NCBI RefSeq assembly: GCF_000372825.1
Contig: NZ_KB910516.1
Location: 1,706,011 to 1,770,010 of the forward strand
DNA length: 64,000 nucleotides
DNA from: Methylobacterium sp. 77
GTDB lineage: Bacteria; Pseudomonadota; Alphaproteobacteria; Rhizobiales; Beijerinckiaceae
Direction of reading: 5' to 3'
Below the pieces are notes generated by a model. It made no database searches, was not told where the DNA came from, and saw only the letters and a program-made list of their open reading frames with translations. The position numbers and the translations under genes were made by a program. Positions 17,859-26,413 of the stretch are shown here, in pieces (position 1 is the first letter of the stretch; each line of letters opens with the position of its first letter).

Positions 17859-18056
17859 TTGCCCCCATCTGTCACGGTTACCTGAGAGCTTCTCCCAACC
17901 CTTCGAGGGGGCGGGATTTCTCCTTCGGTGGACGCCACGAAAGCGTCTCTCTCCAGATTGTCAAAACGGTGCGGTGATTGTGCCTGAGAGTTTCCGGGGG
18001 TGGTTGCTCCGTCGGCGCCATGACCGGTCCGTACCGGTCTGGGCTCTCCCGCATCG
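17859..18056 (-). ncRNA. Tandem glycine riboswitch (two gcvT aptamers)
   Basis: On the minus strand two copies of the gcvT-motif aptamer follow one another. Copy 1 has GGGAGAG near 18050, then GGCGCCGACGGAGCAA, then GGAAACTCTCAGGCAC. Copy 2 has GGAGAGAGACGC near 17955, then GTCCACCGAAGGAGAAA, then GAGAAGCTCTCAGGTAACCG. The GAGAG/CTCTCAGG pairings and the purine-rich core are diagnostic. A short A/T-rich linker joins the copies, as in cooperative glycine riboswitches. Located just upstream of gcvT-gcvH-gcvP, it most likely activates the operon when glycine is abundant. Confidence 0.93.
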
Positions 18057-18220
18057 TCGTTTGCTGACGGATCAAACGTCGCACGACCCATCATCGGGCG
18101 CAAGGTCGCGGGCTTTCAAGAGACTTGGCTTGTCAGCTGTGCGGCGGCGCAGTCCTGCCACGACGCGATCTGACGCTGAGCCAGACGGAACCGCCGCGAC
18201 TCTTCGCGGATTCGGCTGTC

Positions 18221-18994
18221 ATGGCCTTCGCATCCGGGCACGACCTCGCCGGCCCTCGCCCCCGGCAGACCAAGCGCTCCGCTCCTGTCGCCGACGCGAT
18301 CGAGGCGGATAAGGCGCTGGAGATCCATCGCCGACTTTGCCAAGTCTATGGCTGCCCGATCCCCTACTTCCACAGCCTCGACCCGCTGAGCGAACTCGTC
18401 TCCTCGCTGCTCTCCCATCGTACCCGGAACGCCGATTCCGGCCGTGCCTTCAAGGCATTGCGAGCACGCTACCCGGACTGGGCCGACGTCGCGGAAGCCT
18501 CGTTGGAAGACATCGAGGCGACCATCGTCGGTGTCACATGGCCTGAATTGAAGGCGCCGCGCATCCGGGCCGTGCTGGCGGCGGTCGTCGAACGCCATGG
18601 CTCGCTGACCCTCGATTTCCTGAAGGGAATGGACATCGAGGCGGCCCGGTCCTGGCTCGAGGCGATACCGGGCGTGGGGCCGAAGACCAGCGCGGCGGTC
18701 CTGTCGTTCAGCATCCTGCGGATGGCGGCCCTTCCCGTCGACAGTCACCATCACCGGGTGGCGCAACGCACCGGCCTGATCGGCGCGAAGGTCGATGTCG
18801 GTCCTTCGCACCCGATCCTGAGGGCGCAGCTTCCGGCGGATTGGAGCGCGCAGGATCTCTACGACAACCATGAGATCCTGATGCTGCATGGGCAGGCCGT
18901 GTGCCACCAACGCAGACCGGCCTGCGGCCGCTGCGTGCTCCTCGATCTCTGCCCGGCCGGACAGGGGGCGATCCCGTCCGTACGCGAGCCTTGA
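18221..18994 (+). CDS. Endonuclease III-like HhH-GPD DNA glycosylase
   Basis: This 257-residue protein has the helix-hairpin-helix LEAIPGVGPKTSAAVLSF with the catalytic lysine, the GPD-type catalytic aspartate in LPVDSHHHRVAQRTGL, and the iron-sulfur loop C-x6-C-x2-C-x5-C (CHQRRPACGRCVLLDLC) at the C terminus. All parts needed for base excision are present. Substitution of the usual DTHxxR by DSHHHR and the N-terminal extension distinguish it from canonical Nth, so it is probably a second, divergent paralogue. The start MAFASGHDL (18221) is the best fit; an earlier in-frame ATG at 18125 adds unlikely sequence. Confidence 0.85.
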   Translation: MAFASGHDLAGPRPRQTKRSAPVADAIEADKALEIHRRLCQVYGCPIPYFHSLDPLSELVSSLLSHRTRNADSGRAFKALRARYPDWADVAEASLEDIEATIVGVTWPELKAPRIRAVLAAVVERHGSLTLDFLKGMDIEAARSWLEAIPGVGPKTSAAVLSFSILRMAALPVDSHHHRVAQRTGLIGAKVDVGPSHPILRAQLPADWSAQDLYDNHEILMLHGQAVCHQRRPACGRCVLLDLCPAGQGAIPSVREP

Positions 18995-19086
18995 CCGTCT
19001 CCGGCGAGCCGTCCAGAACGCAGGCGCCCGCGCGCATCGTCAGCGTCGGTCTTTCCATCGCCATCACGCCATAGGGACCACGCGCG

Positions 19087-20154
19087 ATGACCGCGTTTTC
19101 AGAGCTCGTGTTCTCGGGCGTTCAGCCCACGGGCAACCTGCATCTCGGCAACTATCTCGGCGCCATCAAGCGCTTCGTGGAGATGCAGGAGCGCGACGCG
19201 CAATGCCTCTACTGCGTCGTCGACATGCACGCGATCACGCTTTGGCAGGATCCGGCCGCGTTGAAGGGACAGATCCGCGAAGTCACGGCCGCCTTCCTCG
19301 CCGCCGGCATCGACCCGAAGCGGAGCATCGTCTTCAACCAGAGCCAAGTGCCGGCGCATGCCGAACTCGCCTGGATCTTCAACTGCGTCGCGCGGCTCGG
19401 TTGGTTGAACCGTATGACCCAGTTCAAGGATAAGGCCGGCAAGGACCGTGAGAATGCGTCGATCGGGCTCTACGCCTACCCCGTTCTGATGGCGGCCGAC
19501 ATCCTGGCCTACCGCGCCACCCATGTGCCGGTGGGCGAGGACCAGAAGCAGCATCTCGAACTGACCCGCGACATTGCGCAGAAGTTCAACAACGATTTCT
19601 CGGCGTCGATCGCGGCCCACGGGCACGATTCGGGTGAAGGCTTCTTCCCCATTACCGAGCCGCTGATCGGCGGCCCGGCGGCGCGGGTCATGTCCCTGCG
19701 CGACGGCACCAAGAAGATGTCGAAGTCGGACCCGTCCGACAATTCGCGCATCAACCTGACCGACGAGGCGGATGCCATCGCAAACAAGGTGCGCAAGGCC
19801 AAGACCGATCCGGAGCCCCTGCCCTCCGAAGTGGTGGGACTGGCCGGGCGCCCCGAGGCGGACAACCTCGTGGGCATCTTCGCGGCACTCAAGGGCGTGA
19901 CCCGTGAGGACGTGCTTGCCGATTACGGCGGCGCGCAGTTCTCGGCCTTCAAAGGGGCGCTGGTGGAACTGGCGGTAGAGACCCTGGCTCCGATCGGCTC
20001 CGAGATGAAGCGGCTCGTCGCCGACACGGACTACATCGACTCCGTCCTCGCCGACGGTTCCGAGCGGGCCGAGGCCATCGCGGCTCCGACCCTCGATGCG
20101 GTGAAGGACATCGTCGGCTTCGTCCGCCGCGGGCCACGGCTCCGGACGGTGTGA
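19087..20154 (+). CDS. trpS: Tryptophanyl-tRNA synthetase
   Basis: This 355-residue class I synthetase charges tRNA-Trp. The HIGH-equivalent signature appears as [18 protein letters not shown] near the N terminus and the KMSKS loop as [14 protein letters not shown]. The lengths of the Rossmann and anticodon-binding parts are normal for bacterial TrpS. It follows the glycosylase gene by about 90 bp on the same strand and ends at a clear terminator. Confidence 0.96.
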   Translation: MTAFSELVFSGVQPTGNLHLGNYLGAIKRFVEMQERDAQCLYCVVDMHAITLWQDPAALKGQIREVTAAFLAAGIDPKRSIVFNQSQVPAHAELAWIFNCVARLGWLNRMTQFKDKAGKDRENASIGLYAYPVLMAADILAYRATHVPVGEDQKQHLELTRDIAQKFNNDFSASIAAHGHDSGEGFFPITEPLIGGPAARVMSLRDGTKKMSKSDPSDNSRINLTDEADAIANKVRKAKTDPEPLPSEVVGLAGRPEADNLVGIFAALKGVTREDVLADYGGAQFSAFKGALVELAVETLAPIGSEMKRLVADTDYIDSVLADGSERAEAIAAPTLDAVKDIVGFVRRGPRLRTV

Positions 20155-20162
20155 GCCGACTA

Positions 20163-20190
20163 CCCTCCCCTACGAAAGCGGGGAGGGTTT
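20163..20190 (+). terminator. Factor-independent terminator after trpS
   Basis: A perfect 8-bp stem CCCTCCCC / GGGGAGGG around the loop TACGAAAGC is followed by TTT, starting nine bases after the trpS stop. The gene on the other side is convergent, so the hairpin may serve both strands. Confidence 0.7.
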
Positions 20191-20197
20191 CGCCGGT

Positions 20198-20851
20198 TCA
20201 GCTGTCGCCGCGCGCCACGCGCGCCTCGTATTCCGACAGAGCGAGCTTGCCTTCCTCCTCGACCCTGGCCTTGTCCTCGTCCGAGATCACGTCGCCGACC
20301 ATGTCGAGGCGCTTCCACAGAGCGAGCGGCGTCACTTTCTCAGGGGTCGGGACGTACCTGTTCTGAGAGACTTTCTGGTACTTGTGGATGTAGCGCGGGC
20401 AATTGACCCAGGCCTTCGTCACCTCGATCCGGACGAGATACTTCGCCTCGGTATACTCGGCCATCAGCGGGTCATCGCGCAGCATCCGGGCATGGCCCTG
20501 GACGCGGACCCGGTGTGGGGTCTCGAAGTCGATGAACAGCAGGCCGACCTTCGCCTGACCCTCGATGTTGCCCATCGAGTACCACATGCCGTTGCCGTCG
20601 AAGCCCGGGAATACGATCGTGTGGGAGTCGATCACCTTCACGAAGCCGGGGCTGCCGCCCTTGTAGGAGACGGTGGGCATGCCATCGGGATCGACGGTGG
20701 ACAGGAAGAACATGTCGCGGCTGCCGATGAATGCCGCCTCGTCGGGGCTGACCTCATCATGGACCCAGCCGGTATCGAGACGCTCAGCGAGCTTGACGGT
20801 GTTGTACTCTTCCTGAAGCGCACGGTGCTCGTCGAAATACAGCGATGCCAT
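20198..20851 (-). CDS. Pyridoxamine 5'-phosphate oxidase-family (FMN-binding split-barrel) protein
   Basis: This 217-residue protein has the FMN-binding split barrel: AAFIGSRDMFFLSTVDPDGMPTVSYKGGSPGFVKVIDSHTIVFPGFDGNGMWYSMGNI, then KVGLLFIDFETPHRVRVQGHARM. It is the broad PNPOx-like family rather than PdxH itself, since the PdxH C-terminal dimerisation motif is absent. Members bind FMN, F420 or heme; the cofactor is not certain here. The C-terminal part (YIHKYQKVSQNRYVPTPE) is conserved in related proteins. It stands alone, 87 bp downstream of an unusual array of palindromes that probably controls it. Confidence 0.82.
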   Translation of the reverse strand: MASLYFDEHRALQEEYNTVKLAERLDTGWVHDEVSPDEAAFIGSRDMFFLSTVDPDGMPTVSYKGGSPGFVKVIDSHTIVFPGFDGNGMWYSMGNIEGQAKVGLLFIDFETPHRVRVQGHARMLRDDPLMAEYTEAKYLVRIEVTKAWVNCPRYIHKYQKVSQNRYVPTPEKVTPLALWKRLDMVGDVISDEDKARVEEEGKLALSEYEARVARGDS

Positions 20852-20937
20852 GGGTGTCCTCCACGTTTCGGCCGCTCTCATTCGGGCAGCCGTTGGTGGG
20901 GATGATCGCGGGAAAAGCACTCCGCGACAACCAGATT

Positions 20938-20985
20938 GGGCATGATGCCCAGCAAAACGGGCAATGTGCCCAGGTTGGATCAACC
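20938..20985. promoter_or_regulatory. Array of three short palindromes, candidate operator
   Basis: GGGCA-TGA-TGCCC (20938-20950) and GGGCA-ATG-TGCCC (20959-20971) share the dyad GGGCA-N3-TGCCC. Their centres are 21 bp apart, two helical turns, and a third dyad GGTTG-GAT-CAACC follows at 20973-20985. The array lies 87 bp upstream of the split-barrel gene start and 108 bp past the ilvC stop. The matched half-sites and spacing suggest a pair of protein-binding sites on one DNA face rather than a terminator. No binding protein can be named. Confidence 0.55.
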
Positions 20986-21017
20986 GAGCATGGGCTGGGT
21001 CGACTCAAACGTGACAA

Positions 21018-21045
21018 AGCCGGCCCCGTTCGCACGAGGCCGGCT
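21018..21045 (-). terminator. Putative terminator after ilvC
   Basis: A perfect 8-bp stem AGCCGGCC / GGCCGGCT with a 12-base loop lies about 50 bases past the ilvC stop. On the minus strand it is followed by TTGTCACGTTT, a weak T-rich stretch. Confidence 0.55.
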
Positions 21046-21093
21046 CTATCCACAATGGGCCGCCGAGCGAAGCCCGGCCGCCCATTCGAAAAA

Positions 21094-22200
<1,107 letters not shown>

Positions 22201-22249
22201 TTAGCGGGGTGATCCCCTTGACGAAAGGGGCAATTGCCTCTCGGCGCGA

Positions 22250-22888
22250 TTAGGCCGGCAGGTCGAGGCCTTCGCGAGCGAAGACGGCCTGTACGGCCGG
22301 TCGCGCCGCCATGGCACGGGCATGCGCGGTCCAATGCGGAAAACGCTCCGCCATGTCGAATCCGAGGGCCGGGCCGCGGCCCCAGGTCCAGAACAGCAGA
22401 AGGTAGGGATCGACCACGCTGTAGTGTTCGCCCAAGGCCCATCCGCCGTTCGAGAGCCGCACGTCGGTCATGGTGAAGAGGTCGCCGCAGGTGTCCGCGC
22501 CCTTGGCGCGAATTGCGGGAAACGCCTCCTCGTCGGTGGTGTAACGCTCCGGCCGGCGGACATGGGCGTAGGCGATGTGATGGCTCGTCGACATCCAGGC
22601 GAGCCATTCCTCCGCTCGCGCCTGGTCCCGCGGAGCCTCCGGCCACAGCCCCGCGTCCGGGTTGAGCCGCGCCACGTGGCGAAGGATCGCCGTGTTCTCG
22701 GTGAGCAACCAGGCGTCCTCGACCAGGGCCGGGACGCGGCCGCGCTCGTTGATCGCGAGATAGGCCGGAGCCCGCTGGTCGCCCTTGGCAAGGTCGATAC
22801 GGACCGTCTCGAAGGTCGTGCCGGTTTCCTCCAGGGCGATGTGCGAGGCGAGCGAACAGGCGCCCGGGGAGTAGTAAAGAGTGGTCAT
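22250..22888 (-). CDS. Glutathione S-transferase
   Basis: This 212-residue protein has an N-terminal thioredoxin-like domain beginning MTTLYYSPGACSLASHIALEETG and a helical C-terminal domain. The cysteine in PGACSLASH is the active-site cysteine typical of beta-class bacterial GSTs. The glutathione-contact segment RVPALVEDAWLLTENTAILRHVARLNP is intact. The C-terminal half (GGWALGEHYSVVDPYLLLFWTWG) matches the family N-capping box region. The substrate is unknown. It lies between ilvC and ilvN on the same strand, but the flanking gaps of about 140 and 255 bp argue for separate transcription. Confidence 0.9.
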   Translation of the reverse strand: MTTLYYSPGACSLASHIALEETGTTFETVRIDLAKGDQRAPAYLAINERGRVPALVEDAWLLTENTAILRHVARLNPDAGLWPEAPRDQARAEEWLAWMSTSHHIAYAHVRRPERYTTDEEAFPAIRAKGADTCGDLFTMTDVRLSNGGWALGEHYSVVDPYLLLFWTWGRGPALGFDMAERFPHWTAHARAMAARPAVQAVFAREGLDLPA

Positions 22889-23144
22889 GGGTTCACGAGG
22901 CCATTCGAGAGGTTGACAATCGGGGTCGCGAGCGGTCCACGAGCCCGCGGGTGGGAATGGTCGCGGTGGCGTCCGTTCTGATGCTCGCCGAAATCCGACG
23001 GCCGATCCCGACAGGCCAGCCGCCGGACACCCCGAATGCCGGTACTCTCACGGCGCAGTCCGGACCCTCACTTTCAAGCGCGGAATTCAGCCCGCGCTCC
23101 CCTCACCGGGCTCCGCCATCGGAGCCTGATCCGGAAAAACCGCC
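22889..23144. other. Intergenic region between ilvN and the GST gene
   Basis: This 256-bp spacer lies between two minus-strand genes. I see no supported gene and no hairpin with a T tract. It probably contains the GST promoter. Confidence 0.4.
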
Positions 23145-23687
23145 TCACATCGCCTCGGACCCGCGCCCCATGGCGGCGATCCCCGTGCGGGAGATCTCCA
23201 CGAGGCCGATCACCGTCATCAGGCCGATGAAGCGATCGATTTCCTCCGTCGCGCCGGTCACCTCGAAGACGAAGGACGTGAGGGTCGCGTCCAGGGTCTT
23301 GGCCCCGAACGCGGCGGCGAGGGTGAGCGATTCGGTGCGGTGCTCGCCCGTGCCGGCCACCTTCACGAGGCAGAGTTCGCGCTCTAGGGAGCGACCCTGA
23401 AGGGTGAGGTCCACGACGCGGTGGACCGGCACGAGCCGGTCGAGCTGTGCCTTGATCTGCTGGATCACCGCATCCGTGCCGGTGGTCACGATGGTGATGC
23501 GCGAGATGTGGCGCGCCACCTCCGTCTCGGACACCGTCAGGCTCTCGATGTTGTAGCCGCGCCCCGAAAACATCCCCGCGATTCGCGCGAGGACGCCCGG
23601 CTCGTTGTCGACGATGACGGCGAGCGTGTGCCGGTTGATCGGCTCCACCCGGCCAGCATCGGGGTAGTGCGTGTTCATGGCGTTCAT
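23145..23687 (-). CDS. ilvN: Acetolactate synthase small (regulatory) subunit
   Basis: This 180-residue regulatory subunit of acetohydroxyacid synthase confers valine feedback inhibition. The N-terminal ACT domain is clear: HTLAVIVDNEPGVLARIAGMFSGRGYNIESLTVSETE. The second regulatory domain follows, with REL.LVKVAGTGEHRTESLTLAAAFGAKTLDAT and FIGLMTVIGLVEISRTGIAAMGRG at the end. It starts 25 bp after ilvB and is the second gene of the attenuated ilvBN operon. Confidence 0.95.
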   Translation of the reverse strand: MNAMNTHYPDAGRVEPINRHTLAVIVDNEPGVLARIAGMFSGRGYNIESLTVSETEVARHISRITIVTTGTDAVIQQIKAQLDRLVPVHRVVDLTLQGRSLERELCLVKVAGTGEHRTESLTLAAAFGAKTLDATLTSFVFEVTGATEEIDRFIGLMTVIGLVEISRTGIAAMGRGSEAM

Positions 23688-23712
23688 GGACCTGTCTCCT
23701 CCGTGCTGCCGG

Positions 23713-25488
23713 TCAGACCAGCATCTTGCCTTCCTCGGAGATCACGTCGCCGAGGTCCATTCCGGTCTCGCCGAGGTAGTCGGAGAGCAGCATCTCGTTA
23801 TGCGCCTTGCCCGATGGGATCATCGGGAAGCAGTTCTCGGTCTTGTCCACGACGCAGTCGAAGATGACCGGGCCGTCATGGGCCAGCATCTCGGCGATCG
23901 CCCCGTCGAGTTCGCCGGGCTTGTCGCAGCGCATGCCCTTGGCGCCGTAGGCTTCCGCCAGCTTGACGAAGTCCGGCAGGCTCTCGGAATAGCTCTGCGA
24001 GTAGCGCGAGCCGTGCAGCAGTTCCTGCCACTGGCGCACCATGCCCATGTACTCGTTGTTCAGGATGAAGATCTTGACCGGCAGGCGATACTGCACGGCC
24101 GTCGACATCTCCTGGATATTCATCAGGATCGAGGCCTCGCCAGCGATGTCGATGACGAGACCGTCCGGGTTGGCGAGCTGCGTACCGATGGCCGCCGGCA
24201 GGCCGTAGCCCATGGTGCCCAGGCCGCCGGAGGTCATCCACCGGTTCGGCTCCTCGAACTTGAAGTACTGCGCCGCCCACATCTGATGCTGGCCGACCTC
24301 GGTCGTGACGAAGGTCTTGCGATCCTTGCAGGCCTCGTAGAGTCGCTGCACCGCGTATTGCGGCTTGATGATCGTGCCCGACGGCCAATAGGCGAGGCAA
24401 TCGCGCGCCTTCCAGGTGCGGATCTTGGCCATCCACTCGTCGAAGCGGCCTTTGTCGGGCTGCTTCGGCAGGGCTTTCCAGGCCGCCAGCATGTCTTCGA
24501 GCACGGAGCCGCAATCGCCGACGATGCCGATATCGACCTTGACCACCTTATTGATCGAAGAGGCGTCGACGTCGATGTGGACCTTCTTGGAGAACGGCGA
24601 GAACGCATCGAGACGACCGGTGATGCGGTCGTCGAACCGGGCGCCGACGCAGATCATCACGTCGCATTCATGCATCGCGAGATTGGCCTCGTAGGTCCCG
24701 TGCATGCCGAGCATGCCGAGGAACCGCTCGTTCGAGGCCGGAAAGGCGCCAAGGCCCATCAGGGTCGAGGTGACGGGAAAGCCCGTGACCTCGGCCAACT
24801 GACGCAGGAGTGCCGAGGCGTGCGGGCCGGAATTGATGACGCCGCCGCCGGTATAGAGGATCGGCCGGCGGGCCGTCGCCATCAGCTCGACGGCCGCCTG
24901 GATCGCCTGGGAATCGCCCTTGAAAGCGGGACGGTAGGTCTTGTGGCCATTATGGCTCGGACGCTCGTAGATCCCGCTCGCGAACTGGATGTCCTTGGGC
25001 AGATCGACGACGACGGGACCCGGTCGGCCGTTCGAAGCGACGAAGAAGGCCTCGTGCAGGATGCGCGGCAGATCGTCGATCGATTTGACCAGGTAATTGT
25101 GCTTCGTGCAGTGGCGCGTGATGCCGACCGTGTCGCATTCCTGGAACGCATCGGTACCGATCAGGTGCGTCGGGACCTGTCCGGTGATGCAGACGAGCGG
25201 GATCGAATCCAGCATCGCATCGGTGAGGCCGGTGACGATGTTGGTGGCGCCAGGGCCGGAGGTGACGAGGACGCAGCCGACTTTGCCCGACGAGCGGGCG
25301 TAGCCCTCGGCCGCGTGCACCGCGCCCTGCTCGTGGCGGACGAGGACGTGCTTCAGCTCTTCCTGGTGAAAGAGCGCATCGTAGATCGGCAGCACCGCGC
25401 CGCCCGGATAACCGAACAACGTATCGACACCCTGATCCCGGAACGCCCGGATGACCATTTCGGCCCCGGTCATGACCTCGCCGCTCAT
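23713..25488 (-). CDS. ilvB: Acetolactate synthase large (catalytic) subunit
   Basis: This 591-residue thiamine-diphosphate enzyme makes the first common step of branched-chain amino acid synthesis. The catalytic glutamate region is [16 protein letters not shown]...[22 protein letters not shown]. The cofactor-binding motif reads [14 protein letters not shown]...FILNN, with Glu where many family members have Asp. The remaining domains (GAR.DDRITG, the FAD-contact segment and [18 protein letters not shown]) are normal. It heads the ilvB-ilvN operon, behind a leader-peptide attenuator and a TTGACC-N17-TATCCA promoter. Confidence 0.95.
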   Translation of the reverse strand: MSGEVMTGAEMVIRAFRDQGVDTLFGYPGGAVLPIYDALFHQEELKHVLVRHEQGAVHAAEGYARSSGKVGCVLVTSGPGATNIVTGLTDAMLDSIPLVCITGQVPTHLIGTDAFQECDTVGITRHCTKHNYLVKSIDDLPRILHEAFFVASNGRPGPVVVDLPKDIQFASGIYERPSHNGHKTYRPAFKGDSQAIQAAVELMATARRPILYTGGGVINSGPHASALLRQLAEVTGFPVTSTLMGLGAFPASNERFLGMLGMHGTYEANLAMHECDVMICVGARFDDRITGRLDAFSPFSKKVHIDVDASSINKVVKVDIGIVGDCGSVLEDMLAAWKALPKQPDKGRFDEWMAKIRTWKARDCLAYWPSGTIIKPQYAVQRLYEACKDRKTFVTTEVGQHQMWAAQYFKFEEPNRWMTSGGLGTMGYGLPAAIGTQLANPDGLVIDIAGEASILMNIQEMSTAVQYRLPVKIFILNNEYMGMVRQWQELLHGSRYSQSYSESLPDFVKLAEAYGAKGMRCDKPGELDGAIAEMLAHDGPVIFDCVVDKTENCFPMIPSGKAHNEMLLSDYLGETGMDLGDVISEEGKMLV

Positions 25489-25545
25489 CGTCTCAACTCC
25501 CTGAAACCCGGTTGCTTGTTCCGTGTCAGTCTTGTCTCAGGCAAC

Positions 25546-25568
25546 AAAAAAGGGCCCCGAAGGACCCT
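25546..25568 (-). terminator. Attenuator terminator of the ilvBN operon
   Basis: On the minus strand GGGTCC-TTCG-GGGCCC forms a 6-bp stem with a stable UUCG tetraloop, directly followed by TTTTTT. It lies about 60 bases before the ilvB start and downstream of the leader peptide, so it can only act as a premature terminator. This is the classic layout of ribosome-mediated attenuation. Confidence 0.88.
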
Positions 25569-25589
25569 GCATGCGCCACCATCCCGATT

Positions 25590-25612
25590 GCGGCCCCTGA
25601 TATCAGGGCCGC
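25590..25612 (-). promoter_or_regulatory. Leader hairpin overlapping the leader-peptide stop (attenuator pause/competing stem)
   Basis: Around a TGATATCA centre, GCGGCCCTGA pairs with TATCAGGGGCCGC with one bulged base. The leader-peptide stop codon (25603-25605) lies inside it, so a ribosome at the stop would open the stem while a ribosome stalled on the Val/Ile/Leu codons upstream would not. It may act as the pause or competing structure relative to the downstream terminator. Its exact partner strand needs folding analysis. Confidence 0.6.
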
Positions 25613-25653
25613 CCGGTCAGTGGCGCTTCCGTTACGATAAGGATGACACGCAT
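25603..25653 (-). CDS. ilvBN leader peptide
   Basis: This is a 16-codon open frame, MRVILIVTEAPLTGRP, containing five consecutive branched-chain residues (V-I-L-I-V at positions 3-7). It begins about 50 nt after the predicted transcription start and ends within the first attenuator hairpin, 35 nt before the terminator stem. This position and composition are exactly those expected for a branched-chain amino acid control peptide. A shortage of Val, Ile or Leu charged tRNA would stall the ribosome early and favour readthrough into ilvB. Confidence 0.88.
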   Translation of the reverse strand: MRVILIVTEAPLTGRP

Positions 25654-25710
25654 CGACTTGAAAACTTTGCTCTGCGACCCGCCGACGGGCGAATCGAAAC
25701 GAAGAAGCGT

Positions 25711-25739
25711 TGGATACAGAAATGCGGGGAGCGGGTCAA
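25711..25739 (-). promoter_or_regulatory. Promoter of the ilvBN operon
   Basis: On the minus strand TTGACC (25734-25739) and TATCCA (25711-25716) are separated by exactly 17 bp. The expected start falls near 25704, 51 bases ahead of the leader-peptide ATG. The -35 box sits in a 12-bp direct repeat CGGGTCAACAAT (plus-strand reading) that recurs 15 bp upstream at 25747-25758, giving a second TTGACC. Confidence 0.65.
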
Positions 25740-25806
25740 CAATGACCGGGTCAACAATCGATAGATGCGTTGCCCACCTCCTGGCCGCGTTCTATCTGTC
25801 GTCAGC

Positions 25807-26382
25807 ATGAGCGTGTCGCCATGGTCGTACGACACGTTCTCATCCTCCTCGGGCCGTCGAAACCGGAGCCGTCCCCTGCCCCAGCCCGAGACGACGGCCT
25901 ATCTCATCCTCGACGTGTCCGGTGTCACCTTCGCGATGCTGCGCGCGTCCGTGAGCGAGGTCCTTCCGCTCCCTCATCTGCATCCACCGACGTTGCCGGG
26001 CACTCTGCTCGCCGGGTTCCTCAATCTCGGCGGGGGGACGGTGCCGGTGATCGATCTCCGTCGGCTGCTGGCGCTCCCCGCGTCTTTGGAAAGGGAGGGC
26101 AATCCTTACCGTCACCTGCTCCTGGCAGCGGACCGGCGCACGGCGCTTCTCGTGGATCGTGTCAGCGATCTCACCTCGATCGATCCTGCATCGCTCAGGG
26201 CTCTCGCAGCGGATGCGAGCCTCAACGGCTGCGTCACCGGCGAAATCGCCCAGGGTGAAAGCGTGATCCAGGTCCTCGATATGGAGCGTCTGCTGAATGC
26301 GGAGGAGCACCGCCGCGTGCAGGCTTTGGCCGACGCCGCCGCTGTGCGCCTATCCGATCTCGCCCGGCTCGAAGGGGTTTGA
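25807..26382 (+). CDS. cheW: CheW-like adaptor protein (first of two)
   Basis: This 191-residue CheW domain protein carries the usual double beta-barrel: AYLILDVSGVTFAMLRASVSEVLPL, FLNLGGGTVPVIDLRRLLALP and TALLVDRVSDLTSIDPASL. The N-terminal 30 residues are a serine/arginine/proline-rich extension. CheW links receptors to the CheA kinase. The start MSVSPWSYD at 25807 is chosen; the open frame extends 14 codons further. It is divergent from the ilvBN promoter and is the first gene of an eight-gene chemosensory operon, with a second CheW two genes downstream, as in Wsp-type systems. Confidence 0.9.
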   Translation: MSVSPWSYDTFSSSSGRRNRSRPLPQPETTAYLILDVSGVTFAMLRASVSEVLPLPHLHPPTLPGTLLAGFLNLGGGTVPVIDLRRLLALPASLEREGNPYRHLLLAADRRTALLVDRVSDLTSIDPASLRALAADASLNGCVTGEIAQGESVIQVLDMERLLNAEEHRRVQALADAAAVRLSDLARLEGV

Positions 26383-26413
26383 GCCGCATGTCACGGCTTC
26401 GAAAGTGTGGCGC

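Noticed and set aside
17809..17868. Longer N terminus for GcvT starting at 17868
   Set aside because: The extra 20 residues are translated from the riboswitch expression platform and do not match the family.
18125..18220. Longer N terminus of the endonuclease III-like protein including CQLCGG cysteines
   Set aside because: The segment is poorly conserved in composition and close to the riboswitch; the start at 18221 gives the family length.
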